From the NCBI GenBank assembly GCA_039924845.1, contig JBDTAC010000080.1, positions 1 through 55,296 on the forward strand: a stretch of DNA of 55,296 nt. The letters are read 5' to 3'. Both the position numbers and the translations under genes were made by a program. Each line of letters begins with the position of its first letter. The first letter of the stretch is position 1. The stretch is from Bacteroidia bacterium (GTDB taxonomy: Bacteria > Bacteroidota > Bacteroidia > DATLTG01). Below the pieces are notes generated by a model. The model was not told where the DNA came from, searched no databases, and was given only the letters and a program-made list of their open reading frames with translations. Positions 1 through 7,555 of the stretch are shown here, one piece after another.

Positions 1-847
1 TCATCGTATAAATTCCATCCGCAGTGGGCGTCCAAGCTATATTGTGTGTAAAGTTATAATTACTTAATGCAGAAATACTCAAAGAAGAAAGTGCGTCCGT
101 AACTGGAGTTCCACCATTTACACTGTATTTCAAATTCATAGAAGTAATAGTAGTTGAACCATAATTATGAATAGTTCCGCTTACAGTTTTCGCAACGTTA
201 TTGCCAATGTAATAAGGTAAATTTTGAGCTGTAACGCCCATATCATAATTGCTTGGTGCAAAAACACTCACATTATCAACTCCTACTCCATACATTTGGT
301 ATCCGAAATTATTGTATGTAAAGGCAATCATCACATTCGCATTTCCTGCTGCATAAGCAGATATATCATACGTAGCATTTCTCCAATTATTATTACTTGC
401 TCCTCCAATAGTATCAGCAGTTGTCCATGTAACTCCTCCGTTATTAGATACAGCAATGGTAGCTTGCTCAGTAGGTCCACTTGTATATCCTACTTCTTGA
501 AACCAAACATCCAAAGAAACAAACACGTGGGCATAAGCAGCGCAATTCATACTAGATGAATACAAAGTATCATTGCTCAAATGTGCCTGACCTGTATTAG
601 TATTCGTTGGTGCATTGTTATCGTAATCATCCACCCAAGCATACTCCGTATGCGCCGGAACAATCGTATTTAAGTTTGCTCCCATCGCGGTGCTTACATG
701 CCAACCTGTATTTGTTACAGAACCTGCTTTTTGTTGTGACCATCCAGCGGGCATGCCTGACTGAAAATTTTGCGACTGGATAACTTGCGCATTTGTAGCG
801 AAACAAAATGCAGCGAGGCACGTTACGCTGAGTAGTATTTTTTTCAT
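1..847 (-). CDS. Secreted choice-of-anchor J-type protein, 3' end outside window
   Basis: The reading frame starts at ATG 847-845 and is open to the left edge, so about 282 residues are visible and the C-terminus is missing. It opens with a Sec signal peptide (MKKILLSVTCLAAFCFATNA, then Q). Next come a FQSGMPAGW segment and a YAWVDDYDNN segment. A later stretch reading YDISAYAAGNANVMIAFTYN precedes GVGVDNVSVF. This pattern matches the choice-of-anchor J / cleaved-adhesin beta-sandwich family, which is usually extracellular. The following Ig-like part (VAKTVSGTIHNYG) is common in T9SS cargo, so a C-terminal sorting domain probably lies beyond the edge; that is inference. It is divergent from the T9SS gene at 1168. 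Confidence 0.8.
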   Translation of the reverse strand, partial: MKKILLSVTCLAAFCFATNAQVIQSQNFQSGMPAGWSQQKAGSVTNTGWHVSTAMGANLNTIVPAHTEYAWVDDYDNNAPTNTNTGQAHLSNDTLYSSSMNCAAYAHVFVSLDVWFQEVGYTSGPTEQATIAVSNNGGVTWTTADTIGGASNNNWRNATYDISAYAAGNANVMIAFTYNNFGYQMYGVGVDNVSVFAPSNYDMGVTAQNLPYYIGNNVAKTVSGTIHNYGSTTITSMNLKYSVNGGTPVTDALSSLSISALSNYNFTHNIAWTPTADGIYTM

Positions 848-902
848 GTTTTTTTGTTTATTAATTAGTAATTTTTTTTAGACCTTTAAATCGAATTTGT
901 TT

Positions 903-914
903 AGGGTAAAAGTA
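903..914 (-). promoter_or_regulatory. Predicted -7 region of the leftward secreted-protein gene
   Basis: On the minus strand this reads TACTTTTACCCT, 55 nt upstream of the ATG at 847. It resembles the Bacteroidota -7 box TAnnTTTG except for the last base. The same 12 bases occur on the plus strand at 1098-1109 at almost the same distance from the divergent gene. Confidence 0.5.
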
Positions 915-1003
915 GAAATAAAAAATAGTAATTCCTACTTTTTTTTATTGATTATTGTATTCCTAAAATTACAATCGCCTCAAGACAGTTTATTTTAAAG
1001 GTG

Positions 1004-1024
1004 TTTCAAAAAAATATTTTTCGG
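1004..1024. repeat. Dispersed AT-palindrome repeat, TAT-centre variant
   Basis: This is an A-run/TAT/T-run copy with ttc and cgg flanks in the divergent intergenic region 848-1167. A second variant copy lies at 1111-1130, just after the plus-strand -7 box. No ORF is visible in this 320-bp gap. Confidence 0.5.
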
Positions 1025-1097
1025 GTTAGTATATATAAACTTTTTTAAAATTTTAGCGTAGAAGTATCCATAAGATTGCAAATTCAGATTTTAATCG

Positions 1098-1109
1098 TAC
1101 TTTTACCCT
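1098..1109 (+). promoter_or_regulatory. Predicted -7 region of the rightward T9SS gene
   Basis: The sequence TACTTTTACCCT lies 58 nt upstream of the ATG at 1168. It is identical to the minus-strand element at 903-914, so the two divergent genes have mirrored promoter cores. Confidence 0.5.
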
Positions 1110-1167
1110 GTCGAAAAAATATTTTTTTGGATGCATTTTTTTCAACCTAATAATTAAATAAAACATT

Positions 1168-1911
1168 ATGAAAAAGACATTACTTTCCTTGCTATCGTTC
1201 TCATTGATTGCAACTATTTCCGTTGCACAGGGTGTATTTAAAATAACAGATCCAAATAACGGAAATATTGTTGTAAACAGTACAACTATTGATTATTGGG
1301 GTGCCCCAAATTCAATGATGGAAGCTAAACTAAATGTAAAAAACACAACAAATAGCAGTATCGATGTTTTTTGCAAACGCGATACTATTTCCACCGTGAG
1401 TGGAAGTACTAATCTTTTTTGTTGGGTTCTTTGCTACGGACCGAGTACCAATCAATCTCCTACAGGGATTGTTTTAGCTGCAGATTCCACCACTTCTTCT
1501 TTTTATGGTAAGTATACTACCGGACCAGGAACAGGTGTTACTACTATTAGATATGTATTTTTTGGTCAATATAATCCGAGTGATTCTTCTTACGTAACCG
1601 TAAATTATCACGTTACACCTACTGGAATTGCTACTTATACGCTTGGAAAAAATGCTTTGTCGCCGGCGTTTCCAAATCCTACTGCTAATTTAGTTTCTCT
1701 TTCTTATTCGTTGGAATCGGATGCAACTGTTGCAAAAATTATTTTTTACAACATGCTGGGAGAAAAAATAAAAGAATTACCGATTGATATCAATAACCGC
1801 GAAGGCATTGTAAAAGCAGATGTTACTGGAATGGATGCAGGAATTTATTTCTACTCTTTTGTTGTCAACGGTAAAACGATTGCAACTAAAAAATTAGTGG
1901 TAACACACTAA
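1168..1911 (+). CDS. T9SS type A sorting domain protein
   Basis: This 247-residue secreted protein starts with a signal peptide (about residues 1-20, ending VAQ). The middle is a beta-rich domain of unknown function, residues about 25-150. The last 80 residues are a type A Por secretion domain: SPAFPNPTANLVSLSYSLES, then IIFYNMLGEKIKELP, then MDAGIYFYSFVVNGK and a final TKKLVVTH. The family pattern is FPNP, then VYDLLG-like, then L..GiYf. Type A domains direct export through the T9SS and usually surface attachment. The cargo role cannot be told. A likely terminator hairpin lies 57 nt downstream, inside the convergent sir2 gene. Confidence 0.85.
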   Translation: MKKTLLSLLSFSLIATISVAQGVFKITDPNNGNIVVNSTTIDYWGAPNSMMEAKLNVKNTTNSSIDVFCKRDTISTVSGSTNLFCWVLCYGPSTNQSPTGIVLAADSTTSSFYGKYTTGPGTGVTTIRYVFFGQYNPSDSSYVTVNYHVTPTGIATYTLGKNALSPAFPNPTANLVSLSYSLESDATVAKIIFYNMLGEKIKELPIDINNREGIVKADVTGMDAGIYFYSFVVNGKTIATKKLVVTH

Positions 1912-1933
1912 AAATTTACATTAAAATAAAACA

Positions 1934-1954
1934 TTCGAAAAATTATTTTTTCAA
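1934..1954 (-). repeat. Dispersed AT-palindrome repeat supplying the sir2 stop codon
   Basis: This is a copy of the AAAAATAATTTTTC family reading on the minus strand. Its AAA AAA TAA supplies the last two lysines and the stop codon of the Sir2 gene. Confidence 0.85.
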
Positions 1955-2629
1955 GAGCTCTTTTACCAACGCCGGAACGCCCGTTCCGGCGTTTTCTTTT
2001 CTAAAAAAAAAGTTTTTTTGGCTTGGTATTTTTAAGCTGTTGGGGTCAATCACATATTTGGGCACATTTTCAAAAACAGCCTCCAATAACCCTGCCGCCG
2101 GATACACATTTAGCGAAGTTCCCACAACCATAAAAACACTTGCTTTTGCAGCCATCGCGTAAGCCATTTCCATATTCGGAACCAATTCTCCAAACCATAC
2201 AATGTGCGGACGTAATTGAGAGCCTTTTTTGCAAACGTCGCCCAATTTTAATTCGGTTTTATTTATTTCGTAAATTAGCGATTCGTCTACGCTGCTGCGC
2301 GATTTCATGATTTCTCCATGCAAATGCAATACTTTTTTGGAGCCGGCTCTTTCGTGTAAATCGTCAATATTTTGAGTGATGATTTGCACATCGTATTTTT
2401 TTTCCAATTCTACCAATGCGAAGTGCGCGGCATTGGGTTTTGCATCCATCACTTGTTGTTTACGCTTGTTGTAAAAATCGAGTACTAAAGCGGGATTTTT
2501 TGCCCATGCTTCGGGCGTGGCAACGTCGTTAATATTATATTCTTCCCACAAACCGCCGGTATCACGAAATGTTTTTATTCCGCTTTCGGCACTTATTCCG
2601 GCTCCTGTAAAGACAACAATTTTTTTCAT
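1943..2629 (-). CDS. cobB: Sir2-family NAD-dependent protein deacylase (class III type)
   Basis: This 228-residue cytoplasmic enzyme would remove acyl groups from lysines using NAD+. The NAD-binding GAG is at residues 9-11, TQNIDD at 85-90, the catalytic His at 104 in HLHGE, and GTS at 170-172. Tyr53 and Arg56 in FYNKR match the YxxR pair that class III enzymes (SIRT5, E. coli CobB) use to bind succinyl or malonyl groups, so desuccinylation is likely. The small domain has a single Cys (133) where many sirtuins have four zinc-binding cysteines. The start ATG is 20 nt upstream of the T9SS gene at 2650-3966. The C-terminus ELLKK and its stop lie in a dispersed repeat. Confidence 0.92.
   Translation of the reverse strand: MKKIVVFTGAGISAESGIKTFRDTGGLWEEYNINDVATPEAWAKNPALVLDFYNKRKQQVMDAKPNAAHFALVELEKKYDVQIITQNIDDLHERAGSKKVLHLHGEIMKSRSSVDESLIYEINKTELKLGDVCKKGSQLRPHIVWFGELVPNMEMAYAMAAKASVFMVVGTSLNVYPAAGLLEAVFENVPKYVIDPNSLKIPSQKNFFFRKENAGTGVPALVKELLKK
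1968..2000 (+). terminator. Intrinsic terminator for the T9SS gene, embedded in sir2 coding sequence
   Basis: Perfect 11-bp arms AACGCCGGAAC and GTTCCGGCGTT (1968-1978, 1983-1993) enclose a 4-nt loop. They are followed on the plus strand by a T-rich tail. The hairpin is GC-rich in an AT-rich genome and codes for part of AGTGVPAL in sir2 on the opposite strand. Confidence 0.7.
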
Positions 2630-2640
2630 CCAAAAAAGCG

Positions 2641-2661
2641 TTTGAAAAATTATTTTTTTCG
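2641..2661 (-). repeat. Dispersed AT-palindrome repeat at gene junction
   Basis: A minus-strand copy between sir2 and the upstream T9SS gene. It provides the Lys-Lys-stop at the end of the T9SS type B protein. Confidence 0.85.
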
Positions 2662-3966
2662 TAAGATGGTTACAAAACCTTTCATCGTCTTATCGTTCGG
2701 AACGTCTAAGATATAGTAATACGTGCCATCCGACAAATCGGAACCGTTCCATTCGTTGTGATAATTATCGTCTTCAAAAACTTTTTTTCCCCAACGATCA
2801 TAAATAATTAATCTCGAATCAGGATGTCTTTCCAAATTTTGAATCACAAAATAATCATTTACATTGTCTCCGTTAGGTGTGAAAACATTGGGAATCATCA
2901 CATCGCAGGCGTTTACATGTATGTACACAGAATCGGCGCCGCTTTCACAAAATCCTGGAACGGAAACTTTTATTTTCTTCATTCCGGGAGTATTCCAACT
3001 TAATGAATACGGTCCGGAACCGCTACCAGATAAGACATTTGCACTATCAAAATTCCAATTAAAAATATGTGAAGTAGAAGTATCGCTACAAAAAACGCGT
3101 ACATTATCATTCGGACAAAGAGTATCTGCCATCAAATTAGTTTGGATGTGTAAGCTGCTACCACCAGTAAAACTGCCTGCCTCCAGAAAAACACCGGAAT
3201 CAATATTTCCGTCGCCTCCATCGGCAATCGCAATTTTGATGTGGTATTTTTGTCCGCACTGAACGGGTGAAACAGCCGTCATTGGCTCCGTAAAACCATT
3301 GTATTGAACTGTTGTTCCGCCAGTATTATCAATATAATAATTAGAATGACTGTTGCAACACGGATTGGATGTATTGCAAACACTGGTACCTACGCAATTT
3401 CCATTTAAAGTGTTGATGGAAATCGGAGTAGTAGTAGTCGGAATCAATGCTAAATTTTTTTTTCCGACAATGCCAGGACCACTGATATAAAACGCGAATA
3501 CATCATTGTCAGGGCAACACACGTATTCCGGGTATTCTTCCGAACCAAATACATAATGAAATTTAATCGTATCCGCATACGGCACAAAATCAAATTCTAA
3601 CACGGCGGCATCAAATGTTGTTCCGCCCGAAGTAGCGCTCAAATCAGAATCTCCGGGCAAATGTAAATTCAATCCGGCACTTGTTTGATTGTTCGGACCA
3701 ACCGCCAAATAAATACTTCCTGTTGTCATTAAAATACCGCTGCTGATGCCGATATTCGAGTTGGTTCCGTTAAAAAAGCCTGTTGCAATTTGCGCGCCTG
3801 TATATGTGATATTACTGGCAATTACACCGCTGCCCAGCAAAACGTTTTGTACTAATTGTTGCGGTGTTTGCGTGTTATTTACTACCAATTGTGCGAGCAC
3901 ATCGGAGGGTTTACAAAGCAAAAAAATGCTTGCGAAAAAAATGATTTTCTGAAAAAATTTCAACAC
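2650..3966 (-). CDS. T9SS type B protein with choice-of-anchor L domain
   Basis: This 438-residue secreted protein uses a GTG start at 3966 (a TTG follows directly). The signal peptide ends near residue 25 (SDVLAQ). Residues about 30-265 form a choice-of-anchor L domain, shown by NNTQTPQQLVQNVLLGSGV, GISSGILMTTG and FDFVPYADTIKFHYVFGSEEYPEY. An Ig/PKD-like stretch follows. The last 90 residues are a gliding-motility-type C-terminal domain (IPNVFTPNGDNVNDYF, then IYDRWGKKVFE, then DGTYYYIL), which marks type B T9SS cargo. Such proteins reach the cell surface or medium. A -7 box lies upstream at 3983-3990. Codon use looks like that of its neighbours. Confidence 0.88.
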   Translation of the reverse strand: MLKFFQKIIFFASIFLLCKPSDVLAQLVVNNTQTPQQLVQNVLLGSGVIASNITYTGAQIATGFFNGTNSNIGISSGILMTTGSIYLAVGPNNQTSAGLNLHLPGDSDLSATSGGTTFDAAVLEFDFVPYADTIKFHYVFGSEEYPEYVCCPDNDVFAFYISGPGIVGKKNLALIPTTTTPISINTLNGNCVGTSVCNTSNPCCNSHSNYYIDNTGGTTVQYNGFTEPMTAVSPVQCGQKYHIKIAIADGGDGNIDSGVFLEAGSFTGGSSLHIQTNLMADTLCPNDNVRVFCSDTSTSHIFNWNFDSANVLSGSGSGPYSLSWNTPGMKKIKVSVPGFCESGADSVYIHVNACDVMIPNVFTPNGDNVNDYFVIQNLERHPDSRLIIYDRWGKKVFEDDNYHNEWNGSDLSDGTYYYILDVPNDKTMKGFVTILRKK

Positions 3967-3982
3967 AAAAAAAATTACTGTA

Positions 3983-3990
3983 CAAATTTA
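3983..3990 (-). promoter_or_regulatory. Predicted -7 box TAAATTTG for the choice-of-anchor L gene
   Basis: A perfect TAnnTTTG on the minus strand, 17 nt upstream of the GTG start at 3966. No clear -33 TTTG was seen at the usual spacing. Confidence 0.55.
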
Positions 3991-4029
3991 GTAAAAGATT
4001 TTTATCAGAATTTTTGCTGAAAAAACAGC

Positions 4030-4050
4030 TTCAAAAAAATAATTTTTCGA
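4030..4050 (+). repeat. Dispersed AT-palindrome repeat between divergent promoters
   Basis: A near-consensus plus-strand copy lying between the divergent T9SS genes. Confidence 0.85.
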
Positions 4051-4150
4051 TGCGAAATTTTTGATACAAAAGAGTCATCGTAAAAAAAAATTTAAAGGGA
4101 GAAAAACGAAAGTCTATCGGCAAATTTTGTTGATTAACCAAAAAATATTT

Positions 4151-4158
4151 TATCTTTG
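4151..4158 (+). promoter_or_regulatory. Predicted promoter, -7 box TATCTTTG
   Basis: A perfect TAnnTTTG lies 41 nt upstream of the ATG at 4200. A TTG at 4130-4132, 18 nt upstream, could be the -33 element. Confidence 0.65.
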
Positions 4159-4199
4159 GTATCTGAATAACAGATTTTTAAATTAAAAATAAACGTAAG

Positions 4200-7100
4200 A
4201 TGGCAATAAAATTACCTCGTTACAGTTGTTTGAAAAATTATTTTTCCGATAAAGGAAAGTGCTTTTTTCTCATTTTGGGATGTTTTATTTTCTGTACATC
4301 CGCCTATTCTCAAACACATTCTTTTCAACCTAAATGGAAGGTAAATCCGTTTGATCAAAAAGTGTTTGTAGAAAACAAAACTCAATTTGATGGGAAAGAC
4401 AGTCTGCCAAACAGCCCTATTTTATTTGGCATACGCAATAAAGGTGTCCAAATTTATTTTACTCCGAAAGGCTTGACATATCGACACGATGAATACAAAA
4501 AAATTAGTGGAGACGAACGCGAAAAATTAGAAAAAGAAGGTAAAACACACGAGGAATTAACGCAAGTAATTACGACAATGGCAAGTATGGAGTGGGAAAA
4601 TTCCAATCCGAACGTGCAAATTATTGCAGAAGATAAAGTAAGTAATTATTTTACGTATGGCGATTTGCGCGACAATTCAGGCAAAACAACTATCAAAGCA
4701 CAGGCTTATAAAAAAATACTTTACAAAAATTTATATTCAAATGTGGATGTGGAATATTCTTTTCCAGAAAATAAAGAAGGAATTGAATATGCGATTATTT
4801 TGCATCCAGGAGCAGATGTATCCCAGTTAAAAATGAAGTATTCTGGAAACGAAAAAATAAATTTGGATGCTATCGGAAACGCAGAAATAAATTCAGCCTT
4901 CGGAAGCATTATTGACCATGCGCCAATTACAAAAAATCAAAATGGACTGAAAATTAATTCCTCATTTCAGGTGAATGATAATATCGTTTCTTTCCATCTA
5001 AAAACCTACAATCACAGTGAAACTGTTATTATTGATCCTTGGGTTACAACGCCTACTTTTGCAGGCTCCTCCAATGCATATGATGTAGATTGTGATTTAG
5101 CAGGAAATGTTTATATTTATGGTGGAACTCCTCCTTTTACAGAATCAAAACTAAACAGCGCTGGCGTCATTTTATGGTCGTATACATCCACCCCCATAAC
5201 CAGTAGTTACTATGGAGATTTTGCAGTGGACGGACACAGTCAAAATTCATACTTAACCGAAGGATTTAATTCTTCTGGAGCTGAGATTGTGAAGGTAAGC
5301 GGTGCAGGAACCCAATTAGCTGTGCTCCCTCCCAATCCAAATATGGTGGAAATGTGGAGAATCGTTTACAACAATTGTACACATACTTCTGTAATTGCTG
5401 GCGGAGGAACTGGACCAGTTTATCAAGCCTGCGTATTGGATACAAACGTAACAACCATAACACCTGTTAATATTTTAAATGCCGTAGAATGTTGCCATGA
5501 TTTTGCCCTGTTAGCACAAGATAATGTTGGGAATTGCTACATGGCCACAGCTCAATCTGTGGGTTACCCTGGTAATTTCGACAATGTATTACTAAAAGCA
5601 CCTATTCCTGCCTTGGCTCCCACAGCTTATCTGGTTTCTGATGGATATACCTTTGTAGAAGTAGGAAGTGTGACGTATGGACCCGGTCCGCCAAATGGTT
5701 TCAACGGAATGGCAACAAGTAATAATTTTCTCTATACCTATGATGGAGCTATTTTAAAGAAATGGAACCCTGCAACAGGTACTTTGTTAGCCAGTGCAAC
5801 AATTACTGGAACCCCTTTTAATTCTGGCGGTATTGCTGTTGATATGTGTGATCATATTTTTATAGGAGTTGGTAATGCTATCAAACAATATGATGTTAAT
5901 TTAAATCCTGTTGCTACAATCCCTGCAACTAATATTGTATATGATTTAAGATTAGGAGCTGGAGGACTGTTATATGCTTGCGGACTTGGTTTCGTGCAAT
6001 CACTTTCAGTTACATTAGCTCCATGCACGGGAGGTTTAACTTTAACAATGACCTCCACAGGAGGTTGTGCCGCCGCAGGAACAGCAACCGTTACAGCTTC
6101 AGGAGGCGTTGGACCTTACTCATATTCATGGAGTACTGCGCCTTCGCAAAATACGGCCACTGCTACAGGACTCTCTTCTGGAGAATATTATGTAAGTGTA
6201 ACCGATAATTCATGTATTCCTTTAACGTCTAAAGATTCCGTTCTAATTACATCGGGCGTTACAGCATCTTTAATCATAAGTGCCGTCCCTCCTATTGTTT
6301 GTCAAGGAGATTCGAGTTCCTTATCAGTATCAGGAGCAACAACCTACTCTTGGTCTCCCTCTACTGGGTTAAGTTCCACTACTTCTGCCAATCCAAAAGC
6401 AACTCCTCCAGCAACTACTACCTATACTGTAACTGGTACATCTGGTACATGCACAGGCACAGCACAAGTAACAGTAACCGTAAATCCACTCCCAATATTA
6501 AGGGTTAATTCTGCCGCTATTTGTATTGGAAATAGCGTTACTTTAAACGCCAGTGGAGGAATAACATACAGTTGGACCCCAGCGACAGGATTAAGTTCTA
6601 GCACTTTGTCAAACCCAGTTGCAAACCCAATTGTTACCACCAATTATACGGTATCTGCTACCGATAATGGCTGTTCAAGCACTGCTAGTGCCACCGTAAC
6701 AGTTCGCCCATTGCCAATGGTAGCTTTTTCAGCTGATACTACTCACGGTTGTGCCCCTGTTTGTGTAAAATTTACAAACCTCAGCACTCCAACAAGTATG
6801 ACAGCAGTATGGGTATTTGGGAATGGTAATACAAGTACCAACTCCCCTATTGCCAATAATTGTTATCCAAATCCTGGAACCTATACCATAAAACTTGCCG
6901 TAACAGATAGCTTAGGTTGTTCCAATACGGCATCCATAAACAATATGATAACAGTATATCAAAACCCAATAGCTGCCTTTTCAATGGCTCCTCAGCCAGC
7001 AATTATCATTGATCCGATTGTTTATTTTACCGATCATTCCACAGGAGGAGTCAATCAATGGGAATGGAATTTTGGAGATGTGCCAAATTCAGCCTCTTCT

Positions 7101-7502
7101 TTACAAAACCCACAATATACCTACCCTGACACTGGATATTACAACGTTCAACTTATTGTAACCAATAATTATGGCTGTAAGGACAGCATTACACAAATAG
7201 CTTATATTGAAGGGGATTTTGTATTGTATATACCAAATGCATTTACGCCCAATAACGATGGACTAAATGACGTGTTTTTACCAACTGGATCGGACGTGGA
7301 TGTAAACAATTACGATATGTCTATTTTCGACCGCTGGGGAAATTTAATTTTTCATACAACCAATTTCTATCAAGGTTGGGACGGAAAAGCCAATGGAGGA
7401 AAAGCTATTGCACAGGAAGATGTCTATGTTTGGAAAATCAGCGTCAAAGATTTTAAGGAAAAAAGCCATTTATACATTGGGCACGTTTCCTTAATGAAAT
7501 AA
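4200..7502 (+). CDS. Large T9SS type B surface protein with DUF7948-like and PKD domains
   Basis: This 1100-residue protein has an N-terminal signal-like helix (residues about 20-38, ending SAYSQ). A domain of the DUF7948 / SBBP-repeat type follows: FVENKTQFDGK, IYFTPKGLTYR and YKNLYSNVDVEYSF near residues 50-185. NHL/beta-propeller-like repeats cover about 280-600. Ser/Thr-rich Ig-like repeats (CQGDSSSLSVSGATTYSWSP, repeated as CIGNSVTLNASGG) and two PKD domains (WVFGNGNTST; WEWNFGDV) cover about 600-1000. The end is a type B sorting domain (IPNAFTPNNDGLNDVF, then IFDRWGNLIF). It is probably a secreted adhesin-like surface protein; the ligand is unknown. A repeat copy encodes LKNYFSD near residue 12. 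Confidence 0.87.
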   Translation: MAIKLPRYSCLKNYFSDKGKCFFLILGCFIFCTSAYSQTHSFQPKWKVNPFDQKVFVENKTQFDGKDSLPNSPILFGIRNKGVQIYFTPKGLTYRHDEYKKISGDEREKLEKEGKTHEELTQVITTMASMEWENSNPNVQIIAEDKVSNYFTYGDLRDNSGKTTIKAQAYKKILYKNLYSNVDVEYSFPENKEGIEYAIILHPGADVSQLKMKYSGNEKINLDAIGNAEINSAFGSIIDHAPITKNQNGLKINSSFQVNDNIVSFHLKTYNHSETVIIDPWVTTPTFAGSSNAYDVDCDLAGNVYIYGGTPPFTESKLNSAGVILWSYTSTPITSSYYGDFAVDGHSQNSYLTEGFNSSGAEIVKVSGAGTQLAVLPPNPNMVEMWRIVYNNCTHTSVIAGGGTGPVYQACVLDTNVTTITPVNILNAVECCHDFALLAQDNVGNCYMATAQSVGYPGNFDNVLLKAPIPALAPTAYLVSDGYTFVEVGSVTYGPGPPNGFNGMATSNNFLYTYDGAILKKWNPATGTLLASATITGTPFNSGGIAVDMCDHIFIGVGNAIKQYDVNLNPVATIPATNIVYDLRLGAGGLLYACGLGFVQSLSVTLAPCTGGLTLTMTSTGGCAAAGTATVTASGGVGPYSYSWSTAPSQNTATATGLSSGEYYVSVTDNSCIPLTSKDSVLITSGVTASLIISAVPPIVCQGDSSSLSVSGATTYSWSPSTGLSSTTSANPKATPPATTTYTVTGTSGTCTGTAQVTVTVNPLPILRVNSAAICIGNSVTLNASGGITYSWTPATGLSSSTLSNPVANPIVTTNYTVSATDNGCSSTASATVTVRPLPMVAFSADTTHGCAPVCVKFTNLSTPTSMTAVWVFGNGNTSTNSPIANNCYPNPGTYTIKLAVTDSLGCSNTASINNMITVYQNPIAAFSMAPQPAIIIDPIVYFTDHSTGGVNQWEWNFGDVPNSASSLQNPQYTYPDTGYYNVQLIVTNNYGCKDSITQIAYIEGDFVLYIPNAFTPNNDGLNDVFLPTGSDVDVNNYDMSIFDRWGNLIFHTTNFYQGWDGKANGGKAIAQEDVYVWKISVKDFKEKSHLYIGHVSLMK
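4229..4249 (-). repeat. Dispersed repeat inside the signal region of the large T9SS gene
   Basis: This copy is read in a stop-free frame as KNYFS at about residues 12-16, just before the hydrophobic segment of the signal sequence. Confidence 0.75.
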
Positions 7503-7536
7503 AATAATCCGTTTTGAATTTTGATATTTTGGGCTC

Positions 7537-7555
7537 TCAAAAAATTATTTTTCTA
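7537..7555 (-). repeat. Dispersed repeat supplying the stop of the GT39-like gene
   Basis: The minus-strand AAAAATAATTTTT copy encodes the end of HLEK and the TAA stop. It lies between convergent genes. Confidence 0.75.

Noticed and set aside
224-559. 111-residue plus-strand frame near the left edge
   Set aside because: It is a shadow of the partial secreted-protein gene on the minus strand, which has a signal peptide and a recognisable domain.
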